NCBI GenBank assembly: GCA_963808165.1
Contig: CAWEET010000015.1
Location: 1 to 64,000, forward strand
Length of the DNA stretch: 64,000 nucleotides
Reading direction: 5' to 3'
Source of the DNA: Thiosocius sp963808165
GTDB lineage: Bacteria; Pseudomonadota; Gammaproteobacteria; Chromatiales; Chromatiaceae
The position numbers and the translations under genes are program-made. Below, in pieces: positions 17,609 to 26,635 of this stretch (the first letter of the stretch is position 1; each line of letters starts with the position of its first letter). The notes under the pieces are model-generated. The model did no database searches, was not told where the DNA came from, and worked only from the letters and a program-made list of their open reading frames with translations.

Positions 17609-18652
17609 TCAGGCCTCGGGCCGCTCGAACAGATAGTGGCTCACCCACCACTCGTTACCGTCCGCGTAGCCGAAAAGTTCGGCGCAGGCCATGAAGAATA
17701 AACGCCAGCGTACCCACCAGGTTTCTGCCTGATCAGCGCCATAGGTCCGCTCGAGGATCGGCATCACCTGCCCGCGGCGCTGATCCATGCGCGCGAGCCA
17801 CGCGTTGAGCGTCTTTTCGTAGTGTCTGCCATTCCAGCGCCAACGCTGGACGAGCTTCAGGTCCTCCTGGAAGCGCAACGGAAGTTCGTCACTCGGCATG
17901 ATGCCGCCGCTGAAGAAGTGCCGGCTCATCCAATCCGTCGGACCGCGGTCGACAAACTCGTAGGGCGAGTTGCGGTGGCAGAATATGTGCATGAAGAACA
18001 GCCCCCCCGGTGCAAGCCAGCCGTGGAGCCGGGCGAACAGCCGTCGGTAGTTCCGCATGTGTTCGAACATCTCCACCGACACAACCCGGTCGAAGCGCTG
18101 ATCGGTGTCGAAATGGTTCATGTCCTCGGTGACGACGGTGATGTTCGCCAATCCCCGCTTCGCGGCTTCCCGGGTGATGTGCTCACGTTGCGAGTTTGAG
18201 TTGGAGACGGCGGTGATGTTGGCATGCGGAAACTTCTCGGCCATGAACAGAGTCAGCGAGCCCCAGCCGCAACCCAGTTCCAGAATGTCCTGGCCGTCGA
18301 AGAGGTTGGCATGATCGCAGGTCAGTTCCAACGCCCGCTGTTCGGCGCCGGCCAGGTGCCGGACCCCATCGCCCCAGTAGGCGCAACTGTATTTGCCATG
18401 AGGGCCGAGCACCTGCCGATAGAACTCGGCCGGTACCTCGTAGTGCTGTTCGTTTGCCTTCTCGGGCAGCAACGCTACCGGGGAGTTGTCCATCATCGCG
18501 ACGAACTCCTCGCCGCGCCGCGCCACCTGCTCGCAATCGTCCGGCCGCAGCTCTCTCAGCCGTGCCTTCAGCAGTCGGCGGATGCCCGCCCGACTGACTT
18601 TGTCTGGAACCAAGCCCTGTTCCACGAAACCTATTGCCGACACGTTTGCCAT
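17609..18652 (-). CDS. Cyclopropane-fatty-acid-synthase-type SAM methyltransferase
   Basis: 347 residues, shorter than classical Cfa (about 382-400) because the N-terminal domain is reduced. SAM site: ILELGCGWGSLTLFMAEKFP, then TAVSNSNSQREHI and the motif VVSVEMFEHMRNY with the conserved glutamate. The catalytic region MHIFCHRNSPYEF and the hydrophobic C-terminus are also present. The usual YSCAYWG substrate motif is visible. It methylates unsaturated phospholipid acyl chains, either to cyclopropane or, as for UfaM-like enzymes, to methylated or furan fatty-acid precursors. The neighbours DUF2878 and DUF1295 favour the second kind. First gene of the lipid operon, 143 bases downstream of a two-component system on the same strand. 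Confidence 0.9.
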   Translation of the reverse strand: MANVSAIGFVEQGLVPDKVSRAGIRRLLKARLRELRPDDCEQVARRGEEFVAMMDNSPVALLPEKANEQHYEVPAEFYRQVLGPHGKYSCAYWGDGVRHLAGAEQRALELTCDHANLFDGQDILELGCGWGSLTLFMAEKFPHANITAVSNSNSQREHITREAAKRGLANITVVTEDMNHFDTDQRFDRVVSVEMFEHMRNYRRLFARLHGWLAPGGLFFMHIFCHRNSPYEFVDRGPTDWMSRHFFSGGIMPSDELPLRFQEDLKLVQRWRWNGRHYEKTLNAWLARMDQRRGQVMPILERTYGADQAETWWVRWRLFFMACAELFGYADGNEWWVSHYLFERPEA

Positions 18653-18795
18653 GGTCTAAGCCTCTCGCGGTTCTGATCGTGAGCTGGAGCTTAGCGCGGG
18701 CGACGTGAAGGCCGGGTCTTGAAGACGTGAAGAAGACGTGAAGATCTCGCGGAACCGGCGCCGTCCGGAATGCGGGCGCTGCCGGCCCGGCCTTT

Positions 18796-20115
18796 TCAGT
18801 CCGGCCGCGTCTTGCTGGCCACTTTGCAGACGGCGCTCGGAAACCCGATCTTGACACGCGTGCCGCTGCCCGCGCGGCTGTGGATCTCGACCGGCCATTG
18901 AAAGCGGTCCGAAAAACGCCTCACGATGGTCAGTCCCACGCCGTGGCCGCCGGGCCGTTGCGGGTCGGCACGGAAGAAGGGCTGGAAGGCCTCCTCGATT
19001 TCGCGCTCGCTCATACCCACGCCGCTGTCCTCTATGAGCAGGTGGCGAGGCCTAATGTGCACCTTGATCTGGCCGTCGTCGGTATAGGCGTAGGCGTTGC
19101 GCAACAGATTACCAATGACCGCCGAAACCGCCTGCTCGGGCGCCTGCACCATCAGCCGGCAGTTGGCCTGCAGCTGCGTATCTACCGGCTTGTCTCCGGC
19201 GATCAGGCGCAGCTTGTCGAGTTCGGCGTCGACCACCTCGTTGATGCAGACGGTTTGATCCGGCAGTCCCTGGTCGGCCTCGCGCGCCAGCAGCAGGAAG
19301 GCCTCGACCAGTTGCTCCATCTCACCCGAGGAGCGTCGGATGCGCAGAACGCTCTCTCGGACCGGTTTCGAAAGGTCGTCGCGTTCGAGTAACACATCGG
19401 TGGCGATCCGGATCACCGTCAGCGGCGTGCGCAATTCGTGGCTCGCATCGCGCGTGAAGTTGCGTTCGCGCTCGACAAAGGCGTCCAGGCGCTGGGCAAA
19501 ACCGCCGAGCGCGGCGGCCAGCACCCGGACCTCGTCGTCTGCATCCTTTGGCAACCGCTCACCGGCGAAGAGCCCCGCGTCGGGGTTGTCGGGGTCCAGT
19601 CGGTTGACCTCGTGGGCCAGCCAGGTGACCGGTGACACGGCGCGGTTCGACGCCCGGAATGCCAGCCAGACGGAGAGATACAGGACCAGCAGCACGATCA
19701 TCAGCGGGATCAGGCCGAAATAAGCGGCCAGTTCGTTGACCCGCTCGCCATCGAATACCAGGTAGAGACGCTCACCGGCCCGCGTCGTCACATAGACCGT
19801 GGTGAAATCCGCTCCGCTGGGGACATCGTGAAAGCCGTCGACGACTCCCTGCAGCCCTTCCGGCAGGCCCCGGTCACTACCGACCGGTGCCAGAAAACCG
19901 CTCAGATTGCGCGTGTCCGGCAGCGGAAAGTCCCGATCCGCTTCGTAACGCGCCCAGAAGTAATCGGCTTCAAGGCGCAGGGCCTCAGTCACCAGCACAT
20001 GCTTGATCACGCCCGCCGCCAGCAGGACGCTGACCACGGCGGCAATGCTGATCGCCCCGGCTTGCAGCAGAAAGGTGCGGCTGAGGCGTTTTTTCAGTCC
20101 ACCGCTAATCTGCAT
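18796..20115 (-). CDS. Sensor histidine kinase of the lipid cluster
   Basis: 439 residues. Helix 1 at about 14-38, a periplasmic part of about 95 residues, helix 2 at about 131-153, then HAMP, H-box RDASHELRTPLTVIR with H226, N-box IGNLLRNAYAYT, G1 DSGVGMS and G2 GGHGVGLTIV. The ATG overlaps the regulator stop by 11 bases, so both are co-translated. Downstream on the same strand are the methyltransferase and its partners, making it the likely controller of lipid modification. It belongs to the short-input HK family seen with such clusters; the signal is unknown. Confidence 0.92.
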   Translation of the reverse strand: MQISGGLKKRLSRTFLLQAGAISIAAVVSVLLAAGVIKHVLVTEALRLEADYFWARYEADRDFPLPDTRNLSGFLAPVGSDRGLPEGLQGVVDGFHDVPSGADFTTVYVTTRAGERLYLVFDGERVNELAAYFGLIPLMIVLLVLYLSVWLAFRASNRAVSPVTWLAHEVNRLDPDNPDAGLFAGERLPKDADDEVRVLAAALGGFAQRLDAFVERERNFTRDASHELRTPLTVIRIATDVLLERDDLSKPVRESVLRIRRSSGEMEQLVEAFLLLAREADQGLPDQTVCINEVVDAELDKLRLIAGDKPVDTQLQANCRLMVQAPEQAVSAVIGNLLRNAYAYTDDGQIKVHIRPRHLLIEDSGVGMSEREIEEAFQPFFRADPQRPGGHGVGLTIVRRFSDRFQWPVEIHSRAGSGTRVKIGFPSAVCKVASKTRPD

Positions 20116-20809
20116 CCGCGTCTGCCAGCCGGTACCCGGCCCCGTGCACCGTGTGCAGCAGCGGCCGGTCGAACGGTTTGTCGATGGTCTTGCGCAGCGT
20201 GTAAAGGTGGCTGCGCAGGGTATCGCTGTCCGGCAGCAGGTCGCCCCAGACCTCGCGTTCCAGATCCATGCGGCTGACCACCCGTGGCGATGCCCGCATC
20301 AGCACGGTCAGCATCTTCAGCGCGATGGGCGTCAGGGTGAGGCGCCGACCGCCGCGCTGGACCTCCAGTGTCCCGGTATCCAGCGACAGGTCGGCAACCC
20401 GAAGGGTGTCGCTGGCGATCGAGCCGCGCCGTCGACGCACCAGCGCGCGCAGCCTTGCCTCGAGTTCGCGGATATCGAACGGCTTGACGAGATAGTCGTC
20501 AGCGCCAGCGTCGAGCCCGCTGATCTTGTCCTGCTGGGTGTCACGTGCGGTGAGCATCAACAGCGGCGTGTCGCGGCGTGCCTCTTCGCGCAGCTTGCGG
20601 CAGACCGACAGCCCGTCCATACCCGGCAACATCAGGTCGAGCACAATTGCGTCGTAGTCATTGACCACCGCCAGGTGCAGGCCCGTGACGCCGTCCGCCG
20701 CATAGTCGAACTCATAGCCACGCGCCTCGAGATACGAACCGACCATCTCTGCGATATCGCGGTTGTCCTCGATCAGCAGGATGCTGGCATGGCTTGCTTG
20801 TGCTGTCAT
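20105..20809 (-). CDS. OmpR-family response regulator of the lipid cluster
   Basis: 234 residues starting at MTAQASHASILLIEDNRD (ATG 20809); a longer frame upstream has no family similarity. Receiver: D14/E13 region, phospho-acceptor D58 (AIVLDLMLPGMDGL), T/A in MLTARD, lysine in YLVKPFD. The winged-helix domain ends HTVHGAGYRLAD. It probably activates or represses the methyltransferase operon lying 2 kb downstream on the same strand. Confidence 0.92.
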   Translation of the reverse strand: MTAQASHASILLIEDNRDIAEMVGSYLEARGYEFDYAADGVTGLHLAVVNDYDAIVLDLMLPGMDGLSVCRKLREEARRDTPLLMLTARDTQQDKISGLDAGADDYLVKPFDIRELEARLRALVRRRRGSIASDTLRVADLSLDTGTLEVQRGGRRLTLTPIALKMLTVLMRASPRVVSRMDLEREVWGDLLPDSDTLRSHLYTLRKTIDKPFDRPLLHTVHGAGYRLADADAD

Positions 20810-21166
20810 AACGGGCCTTCGCCGGTGGTCGAATGCCCGGATTATAGGCAGGCCCCGGCCCGACGCGGCAAGCATCGCCGATCGGCCTGCTCGCAACACC
20901 CCGACGACCGGCCGCTGCCGATGCAATACCTCGCCACGATGCGCCCGGATAGCCATGTGGCGAGCCGACCCGCGTCACTGCGTCCAACAAGCCTGGACTT
21001 GGGGACTCGCACGGCGCTTTGTCCCACCTGGGGGCTGCGTGCATCCATCCGTGGAAATTCGACTCCGGCCATCCTGCGGCTCATGCCGGACATCGGCACA
21101 ACGGCCGCGACTTAGCACTGTAAGACGCCTGAGAACTAGCTATTTCAGTGCCGTTGGCGCTCGAAG
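20810..21166. other. Intergenic region with hairpin element
   Basis: 357 bases upstream of the regulator and downstream of a 77-residue gene. No gene is seen. At 21040-21090 it holds a TCCATCCGTGGAAATTCGAC motif followed by an imperfect CCGGC/GCCGG hairpin, related to elements near 61780 and 14825. Confidence 0.45.
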
Positions 21167-21400
21167 CTACAGTCCAATCAATTCGGCATGCACGTTTTCA
21201 CTCTTGACCGCATCGAGCAGCGCGCTCGACTTCAACTTCTGCGGGTTGTACTCAACGACCACGAGATGCGGCCTGTCATCCGGATTGTGCACGCTGACCA
21301 CGCCATCGAGCGCGCGAAGTTTTCCCTCGATTCCGGCTCTTCTGTCGGGCTGCAAATTCTCATCCACGTGGATCGTAACGTCAGCGAGTTGAATGTCCAT
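21167..21400 (-). CDS. Small HMA-like (ferredoxin-fold) protein without CxxC
   Basis: 77 residues with start ATG 21400 (GGGAG upstream). The pattern DVTIHVDENL..RAGIEGKLRALDGVVSVHNPDDRPHLVVVEYNP..SSALLDAVKSE is a beta-alpha-beta-beta-alpha-beta heavy-metal-associated fold. No cysteines remain, so classical metal binding through CxxC is absent. The role is unknown. Monocistronic. Confidence 0.72.
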   Translation of the reverse strand: MDIQLADVTIHVDENLQPDRRAGIEGKLRALDGVVSVHNPDDRPHLVVVEYNPQKLKSSALLDAVKSENVHAELIGL

Positions 21401-21765
21401 GCAGGCTCTCCCTATCGATGTTGGAACATTGTTGCGCATCTGGCGCATCTCCAAACTAACCCTTAGTGGAATCCCGGTTGTTGATACAACTCAGGTTCCC
21501 TTGCATCCAGCCAGTCGCTCGGACGCCGTATGACGGTGCAAGGGTTTGCCGAGAGTCTGTATCAGATCGTTAAATTGCTCCAGGTCAGCCGAAAGCTGAA
21601 CTTCCGGGAACGGCGACTCTGGGTTGATGCACCGGGCACCTCAGGGTGTCCTGCTGGCGAATTCCGCCACAGGCAGGAAGCGCAAGCTACGCCTTCCCGG
21701 GCCGCGGCGCCATCGATCACAGGCAGGGCCGGCGACAGGAGTGCGAGCCCTTGGTATACCCGGTT
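21401..21765. other. Intergenic region, no gene seen
   Basis: 365 bases between the HMA-like gene and the glycosyltransferase, both on the minus strand. A GGAAGCG/CGCCTTCC imperfect hairpin lies near 21677-21698. Nothing else is recognised. Confidence 0.5.
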
Positions 21766-22899
21766 TCAGCGAGCGTCGTCCCACAGCCTTCGGTAACAGT
21801 CCCTGTAGTGCTGCAGGCTGAACTCCCGCTGCAGATGCTGGTACCCGAGTTCACCAGAGGCCTGGCGTGCGGCTGCCGGCATCCTGTAGATGTCCAGCAG
21901 CCGGGTGGCGAGCGCGTCGGTATCCCCGGTTTTGAATAGTGCGTCGGGGTTTGGAACGATCTCCGGTACCGCCCCGCTGTCTGCCGCAAGGATCGGCAGC
22001 CGGTTGACCATGGCCTCGAGCAGAACCAGGCCGAACGGTTCGTTGTGCGAGGGAAAAACGAACGCGTCGAAGGCGGTCATGTACCGGGCCGCCTTGGGCA
22101 GGAATCCGATCAACTCGATTCTATGCTCCAGGCCCAGGTCCCGAATCTGGGCCGCCAGCCGGTCGCGCGATTTGCCGCGGCCGATGATCACCAGGCGGCT
22201 GTCCGGCATGTGTTCATGGACCCGGGCAAATGCGTCGATGAGCTCGTTGTGCGCCTTGTAGGGAACCAGGCGTCCGGTGGTGCCGAACACAAAGGTGTCC
22301 TGGTCTATACCGAGGGCCTCGCGCGCGGCGCTCCGATCCACACGGTCCGCCTCCAGCTGGACGTCATCTATCGCGTTGGGGATGACGATACAGCGCTCGG
22401 GGCTGAGTTGCGGTAGGCAGTGCAGGATATTGTCGCGCATCGCCTGGGATACCGCGACGAATGTGCACCGGGGGTCGAGTTCATTCAACACGAAATTCCG
22501 CCGACGCGGGCCATGTGTGCGTGCCGGACTGAAATAGTCATAGTCGTGGACGACAAAGTACATCCGACCGACGGGCCGCAGCCAGTTCAAGGTGTTGACC
22601 GCAACGGCCGGCTTGTGATGATGGCAGATCGCGAGATCGAAAGGCGCCCGTCGACTCATCAACCACAATTTGAGCGCCACGAACCAGCGTTGTCTGAAAC
22701 GTCGACGGTGTTTGGCATCCAGCAAGACCACATCGCCCACGTAACCCCCGATCTCCTCCTGCGACAGGGAGCCACGCACGAACACCGTCGTGACCTGGAA
22801 ATCGTCCCCGGCGAAGGCCTGGCTGATCTCACGATAGAAATCGAAGCCGCCGTCGATGGCGCCGCGGGTTATCTGCAGTACCTTGATCGGTCGCTTCAT
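21766..22899 (-). CDS. GT4-family glycosyltransferase
   Basis: 377 residues with the two Rossmann halves of GT-B enzymes. N-terminal half: VLQITRGAIDGGFDFYREI. The C-terminal GT4 domain has FGTTGRLVPYKAHNELIDAF, IIGRGKSRDRL and the nucleotide-sugar motif FPSHNEPFGLVLLEAMVNRLPI with the EX7E glutamates. It transfers a sugar from a nucleotide donor during lipopolysaccharide or capsule synthesis. The neighbour is a WaaZ-like protein on the same strand, about 100 bases upstream. Substrate not predictable. Confidence 0.9.
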   Translation of the reverse strand: MKRPIKVLQITRGAIDGGFDFYREISQAFAGDDFQVTTVFVRGSLSQEEIGGYVGDVVLLDAKHRRRFRQRWFVALKLWLMSRRAPFDLAICHHHKPAVAVNTLNWLRPVGRMYFVVHDYDYFSPARTHGPRRRNFVLNELDPRCTFVAVSQAMRDNILHCLPQLSPERCIVIPNAIDDVQLEADRVDRSAAREALGIDQDTFVFGTTGRLVPYKAHNELIDAFARVHEHMPDSRLVIIGRGKSRDRLAAQIRDLGLEHRIELIGFLPKAARYMTAFDAFVFPSHNEPFGLVLLEAMVNRLPILAADSGAVPEIVPNPDALFKTGDTDALATRLLDIYRMPAAARQASGELGYQHLQREFSLQHYRDCYRRLWDDAR

Positions 22900-22999
22900 C
22901 GGATCGCATCCTTTCCGGGACGGCAGGCCGGATAAGGGCGCAGCCGGGGGGACGGTGCGCCCGCGGCATCGGCGGGACGGATCGGAGCCTGTGCGCGTT

Positions 23000-23947
23000 T
23001 CATCGGTCCGCCAGGGCGAGCATCTCGTCGAAGTCGATTTTCCGGATTACTGAGTTGGGCAGGCGGCTCCGGGGTGAGACGTTATAGATTTCGATCCCCA
23101 TGTCTCCGGTTAGCCGGCGCGCCAACTCGAACGAGGGGACGATGTAGGGTTCGAAGTCGTCGTCCAGCCGACTGCCCGCAACGTTGCCGCCCGATTCGTA
23201 GAAGCGCGCCAGTGTGCCTGTTCCGCCGAGATCCATGCCAAGTATGAACACCTGACGGAAGCCAAGGGCACAGGCCACCTGAAGGGCGGAATAGACCACC
23301 GTCTGTCCGGTGAATACGCCCTTGTCTATGGCTTGACTGAATCCGACCCAGCCACGTTTCAGGCGGCCGGATTCGTGCAGGAAGAGGCCCGCCTCGCCTT
23401 CGGCCCAGACATCGAATGCGGCGGAATCCAACTTGGCCGTCGCATAGCGGGCATTGATCTCCTGGATCAGGAACAGGCGCTCACTGGCGAGCAGGGCCGG
23501 TTCGCGCTCGGCGATCTCATTGAGAACCCGGAAACCGAAGATACAATCCGCGCCGGAGGCGATCCCCTGTCTGACCAACTCGAAGCGATCTCGGGCGAAG
23601 TTCTTGTCAGTCACCACGAAGTAGCCAACGGGCAGTCCGCATTCCGTGGCCTTCACGATGCTGCCGTTTACCCAGAAGCAGGTTCGACCACCCAGTCTGG
23701 AGAGATCGAAATCGGCCAGCGAGGGGCCGCTCGCGATGATGTAGCAGTCGCGCTGATCGGTCGTCGGCAGCATCGACAATGGACGCGCGATCCCGATCCG
23801 TTTTCCCTTCCAGGTGATCTGGCGGGCGCCGTGCACGTCATCGCTCGGGGATAGCGCGAAATCCGGATGCAGTTTGCCCATGTGTTTGAGTTCAGCCGGT
23901 GTGCTGAGTCGCTTGAGCTTTCGACGGGCCTTGGTCAACAGGCGCAT
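23000..23947 (-). CDS. WaaZ/sialyltransferase-like LPS-core glycosyltransferase candidate
   Basis: 315 residues; start ATG 23947, chosen over a longer frame because MRLLTKARRKLKRL is the natural basic N-terminus. Motifs: YIIASGPSLADFDLSRLGGRTCFWVNGSI near residue 70-98, which resembles the nucleotide-binding start of GT42/WaaZ/DUF115 proteins, and GQTVVYSALQVACALGFRQVFILGMDLGG. The family modifies the inner LPS core (WaaZ) or flagellin (DUF115). Assignment to one subfamily is uncertain. Upstream of a GT4 gene on the same strand. Confidence 0.72.
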   Translation of the reverse strand: MRLLTKARRKLKRLSTPAELKHMGKLHPDFALSPSDDVHGARQITWKGKRIGIARPLSMLPTTDQRDCYIIASGPSLADFDLSRLGGRTCFWVNGSIVKATECGLPVGYFVVTDKNFARDRFELVRQGIASGADCIFGFRVLNEIAEREPALLASERLFLIQEINARYATAKLDSAAFDVWAEGEAGLFLHESGRLKRGWVGFSQAIDKGVFTGQTVVYSALQVACALGFRQVFILGMDLGGTGTLARFYESGGNVAGSRLDDDFEPYIVPSFELARRLTGDMGIEIYNVSPRSRLPNSVIRKIDFDEMLALADR

Positions 23948-24507
23948 AAGGGTCCCAACAAAGTGTCCAGTGCGCACGGCGTGAGGGCTGCTGTGTCGAC
24001 AGAAATCTGCCGGCCTCAACACGTCCGGGTACGCATTGCGGCATCAGAACCGCAGTATCCGTTTCCGTCCGTGGGCGCGGTCCAGGACACCCGGGGATCG
24101 ATTATCCGCCCCCCGCCTTTGCAGACTCCCGCGTTTCCTGGGGCGTGCGCAATTGTACAACAAGCCCCCTGATCTCGGCGTTGCTTCGGGTGTACCTCGC
24201 CTTCGGCACCGGCTGGCCAAGTGGACGCCTTCTGACGCTGTCGCAATCGATTCCCACGTTAGGGTGGCAAGGGTATCGCTGTTGGCCACATCAACCAGAC
24301 CGGGCTGTTGCACTCGGGAACTTGGAATGGAAGTACAAGGAACGATGATTTTCGGGGATCTGTTGCTGCTTGTTTCGATGATTGGCCATACGCCAGCGTC
24401 CCAAAGGTGAATTGCCTCACGACCGGGTGAATGAGGAGTTAACGCTGGTTTCGCCCGGACGCTCGTGTCGGGCTGCTAGTGCAAGCGATGGATATGCCTA
24501 GTGAATT
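23948..24507. other. Intergenic region left of the genomic island
   Basis: 560 bases without a convincing gene on either strand. It separates the glycan genes from the island boundary at 24508 and should contain the promoter of the WaaZ-like gene. Confidence 0.5.
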
Positions 24508-24546
24508 TGGTGCGCCCAATCGGATTCGAACCCGTGACCCCCGCCT
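24508..24546 (-). repeat. Degenerate tRNA-Arg 3'-end copy (island attachment-site-like repeat)
   Basis: 39 bases matching the 3' end of the intact tRNA-Arg gene at 31639-31677 in the same orientation, 34 of 39 identical, including the CCA end and the TTCGAA loop. The T-stem no longer pairs fully, so it is a remnant. Together with the tRNA it brackets 7.1 kb of gene-poor sequence, as expected of the attL/attR ends of an element integrated at the tRNA. Confidence 0.7.
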
Positions 24547-25410
24547 GGACGACAAAGCACGAGGTGTATCGCGATTCCAGACCGGGCGCGGCGGATTCAT
24601 GGTCGCAGCCGGTGCCGGATCATCCATCACGGGGTTGCGTGCCGAACTGCTGGTCAGCCACGACCTTGTGTCCGGTGCCGAACAGGCGGACAGGCCCGGG
24701 CAGCTGGGCAAGCCATGGCAATGGTATCTTTCCGACGCCAGAACCCGGATGAAGCCCCGCGCAATCGAAATCATGATCATGACGAGATGGTCGCAAAGGG
24801 ATCCGGCGGGACACATCGTGAGCATGGTCGAACCTGGCGAGGAAGACTGGCGCGTGATCCGATCGCCGATGCTCGCGGGTGACGATGATCCGATAGGCCG
24901 CGAACCGGGCGAACCGCTCTGGCCCGAATGGTTCACCGATCGGCAGCTGACCGCAGCGCAACGTGATCCGCGGCGCTGGTCCTGCCTGTACCAGCAGAGG
25001 CCGCTGGACGAGAGAGGCGCGTGGGTATCCGATGATCACATCGAATTTATCGACGCGCTGCCGAATCTCGGCGACATCGTGGTCGGCATCGACATCGCGC
25101 TGGGAATGAGCAAGGGCGACTATTCCGCGACCGCGACAAGAAAACACGCAACGCGACGTTGCGCGGCATGTTCCTCAGTGCCCGAGTGAAGATCTACCGT
25201 CCAGGTGTTGCACTCGACCTGCATGCCGAGATCCTGTCGTTTCCCGGTGGCATCCACGACGACATGGTCGATGCGCTCGGACTGACCGCCCAACAGCTAA
25301 TCGAACTACTAAGGAGGCAACAAAGCACCCGACATCTAATTTTCTGCGAAAGCTCCAACAATCAGTGGCTTACGCAACTCTATTTGTCTGCTGTGAATCT
25401 GCCGAATTAG
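24547..25410 (+). pseudogene. Remnant of a phage terminase large subunit
   Basis: Two terminase pieces in different frames. The first (from about 24560 to 25189) reads FQTGRGGFMVAAGAGSSITG, IMIMTRWSQRDPAGHIV, EDWRVIRSPML, PLWPEWFTDRQL, DPRRWSCLYQQRP and DIVVGIDIALGMSKGDYSA, the ATPase end and nuclease start of TIGR01630/gpL-type terminases. The second (to 25410) reads VALDLHAEILSFPGGIHDDMVDALGLTAQQL, the nuclease C-terminus. The N-terminal ATPase half is missing at the repeat and a middle part is deleted with a frameshift, so it cannot be active. Confidence 0.85.
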
Positions 25411-25421
25411 TATAAGAGGAT

Positions 25422-25550
25422 ATGCCCGAAGTGTTACGCCCCCAGATCATCGAGCAGGACGGCCGTCAGTTCCTGAATATGGGCCTGGACCAGATGTGGC
25501 AGGACGCCGAAAGACGCGCCGACAATCGCAGTGCCCATTCACTGAACTGA
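25422..25550 (+). CDS. Short hypothetical ORF downstream of the terminase remnant
   Basis: 42 codons from an ATG preceded by AGAGGA. The product is hydrophilic (MPEVLRPQIIEQDGRQFLNM...), no family recognised. It may be the 3' part of a phage gene or a free-standing small gene. Low confidence. Confidence 0.35.
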   Translation: MPEVLRPQIIEQDGRQFLNMGLDQMWQDAERRADNRSAHSLN

Positions 25551-25583
25551 GGAAACCATGATGTTCGACAACGTCGCATCGAA

Positions 25584-25660
25584 AGCGGACCGTTGCATTG
25601 TGCAGTGCAATAGCCTGCAGTAGACCCACTGCTGCCGGTGGGACCTCATCCGGCGAGCGA
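25584..25660 (+). repeat. Dispersed noncoding repeat, copy R1
   Basis: Stretch with the string GGACCGTTGCATTGTGCAGT and a following CTGCAGTAGACCCACTGCTG. It resembles 28875-28940 (R2) and 31078-31140 (R3) in the same order and orientation. The core TTGCATTGTGCAGTGCAA can fold into a small hairpin. No coding. Confidence 0.55.
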
Positions 25661-25810
25661 CAGCAACTCCGCAAAAGCAGACTCGGCACTGTGAGTTTTC
25701 GAGGAGAAGGTTGTGGCCGAACCGTTAACGCCGGAGGGATCGAAAAGTGCTACCACCTATCCGCCCGTCGGATTTAGGAAAACCCTGTCAGCCGACCGGG
25801 CGGGGGTGAA

Positions 25811-25891
25811 TCAGCTTTTGGTAACCAGAATTACGCTTGCAACACCCAAAGCGGTAACTCCGGACAGCATCACAATCACTGGCAATATCAT
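25811..25891 (-). CDS. 26-residue membrane peptide
   Basis: Very short gene with a strong ribosome site (GGAGG six bases before ATG 25891). The product, MILPVIVMLSGVTALGVASV and six more residues ending in TKS, is a single transmembrane helix. Size and shape resemble small regulatory or accessory subunits such as KdpF, but no family is recognised. The upstream region is AT-rich (25960-26040), unlike the flanking DNA, and may hold its promoter. It lies inside the decayed island, so it may be one of the few genes kept functional there. Confidence 0.55.
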   Translation of the reverse strand: MILPVIVMLSGVTALGVASVILVTKS

Positions 25892-26494
25892 TACACACCT
25901 CCAGGCAAGCCCGAGGATCGACCGTTCGGCGAACGGATCTCATTGGGTTTATGCCGCATACAGAATAACAAGAACTGAAGTAAAATTGAAGTAAAACTGT
26001 AATAAACTCGTAAAAAACAGATAATTTTCGCTCGCATTTTGACTGATCGGACGCAGTGATCAGGAACGTTTTTCCTGACCGGAAATGGCTTTCAGGCATA
26101 GTTCTCTAACAGAATCGCAGGCTCTGATCGAGACGAACCGGCCTACCTGACAGGGTTGGCGGGTTCGTGGGGCGGACGGTGCTTCAGCCTCACCGAGTGC
26201 GCAGTGACAAGTCTGTCGTCTGCTATGCGCTTGTTGCTGCCTGTCGACAGGCACCCGGCGACCGGCAGGTCATGGCAGAACTGAGACGAAGTAGTTTATA
26301 GCGGGCCGAACGATGCTTAATGCTGGACAGAAAGCTGACTCGTATCGATTGTCGGTCCAGATGAGTTGATCTGCCTCAATACCAATTGTTTCCTACCTGT
26401 AATGATGCAGCTGTGAATAGATGCTCTTGGCGAACAGCCGGGTGGCCGGAGCTGGTTAGCTTGTTCGAACGACCAAAATTATTTGGAGAAAATT
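25892..26494. other. AT-rich intergenic region of the island
   Basis: About 600 bases between two divergent short genes. Its left part (25965-26040) is markedly AT-rich and contains a tandem GAAGTAAAA near-repeat at 25976-25994. Around 26255-26275 an 18-base match to the left edge of repeat R3 (near 31013-31030) begins GGCGACCGGCAGG. No gene seen. Confidence 0.45.
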
Positions 26495-26635
26495 GTGGGA
26501 AATATCCCTCTAGAACCGATCTTAACCCTTGCCGCAGGCGTTGTGATTCTGGTCTATCCGAAGACCCTGAACTACGTCGTCGCCGGTTATTTGATCGTGA
26601 CCGGCGGTTCTAGGCTGCTGAAGCAACCGCTCTAG
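26495..26635 (+). CDS. DUF3096 small membrane protein
   Basis: 46 residues from GTG 26495, with GGAGA seven to eight bases upstream. The product reads MGNIPLEPILTLAAGVVILV followed by YPKTLNYVVAGYLIVTGGSR and LLKQPL. The pattern LEPILTLAAGVxILVxPxxLNYxVAxYLIxxG is that of the DUF3096 family: two short hydrophobic helices around a proline turn. The function is unknown; relatives are common near stress and envelope genes. Codon use is less GC-biased than in the core genes. Monocistronic within the island. Confidence 0.75.
   Translation: MGNIPLEPILTLAAGVVILVYPKTLNYVVAGYLIVTGGSRLLKQPL

Noticed and set aside
24512..24550. Complete tRNA gene at the left island edge
   Set aside because: Only the 3' half is present and its T-stem no longer pairs; no 5' acceptor or anticodon arm found.
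25713..25994. 93-codon plus-strand frame in the island
   Set aside because: Lacks a family pattern, and the opposite strand has a better-supported short gene with GGAGG.
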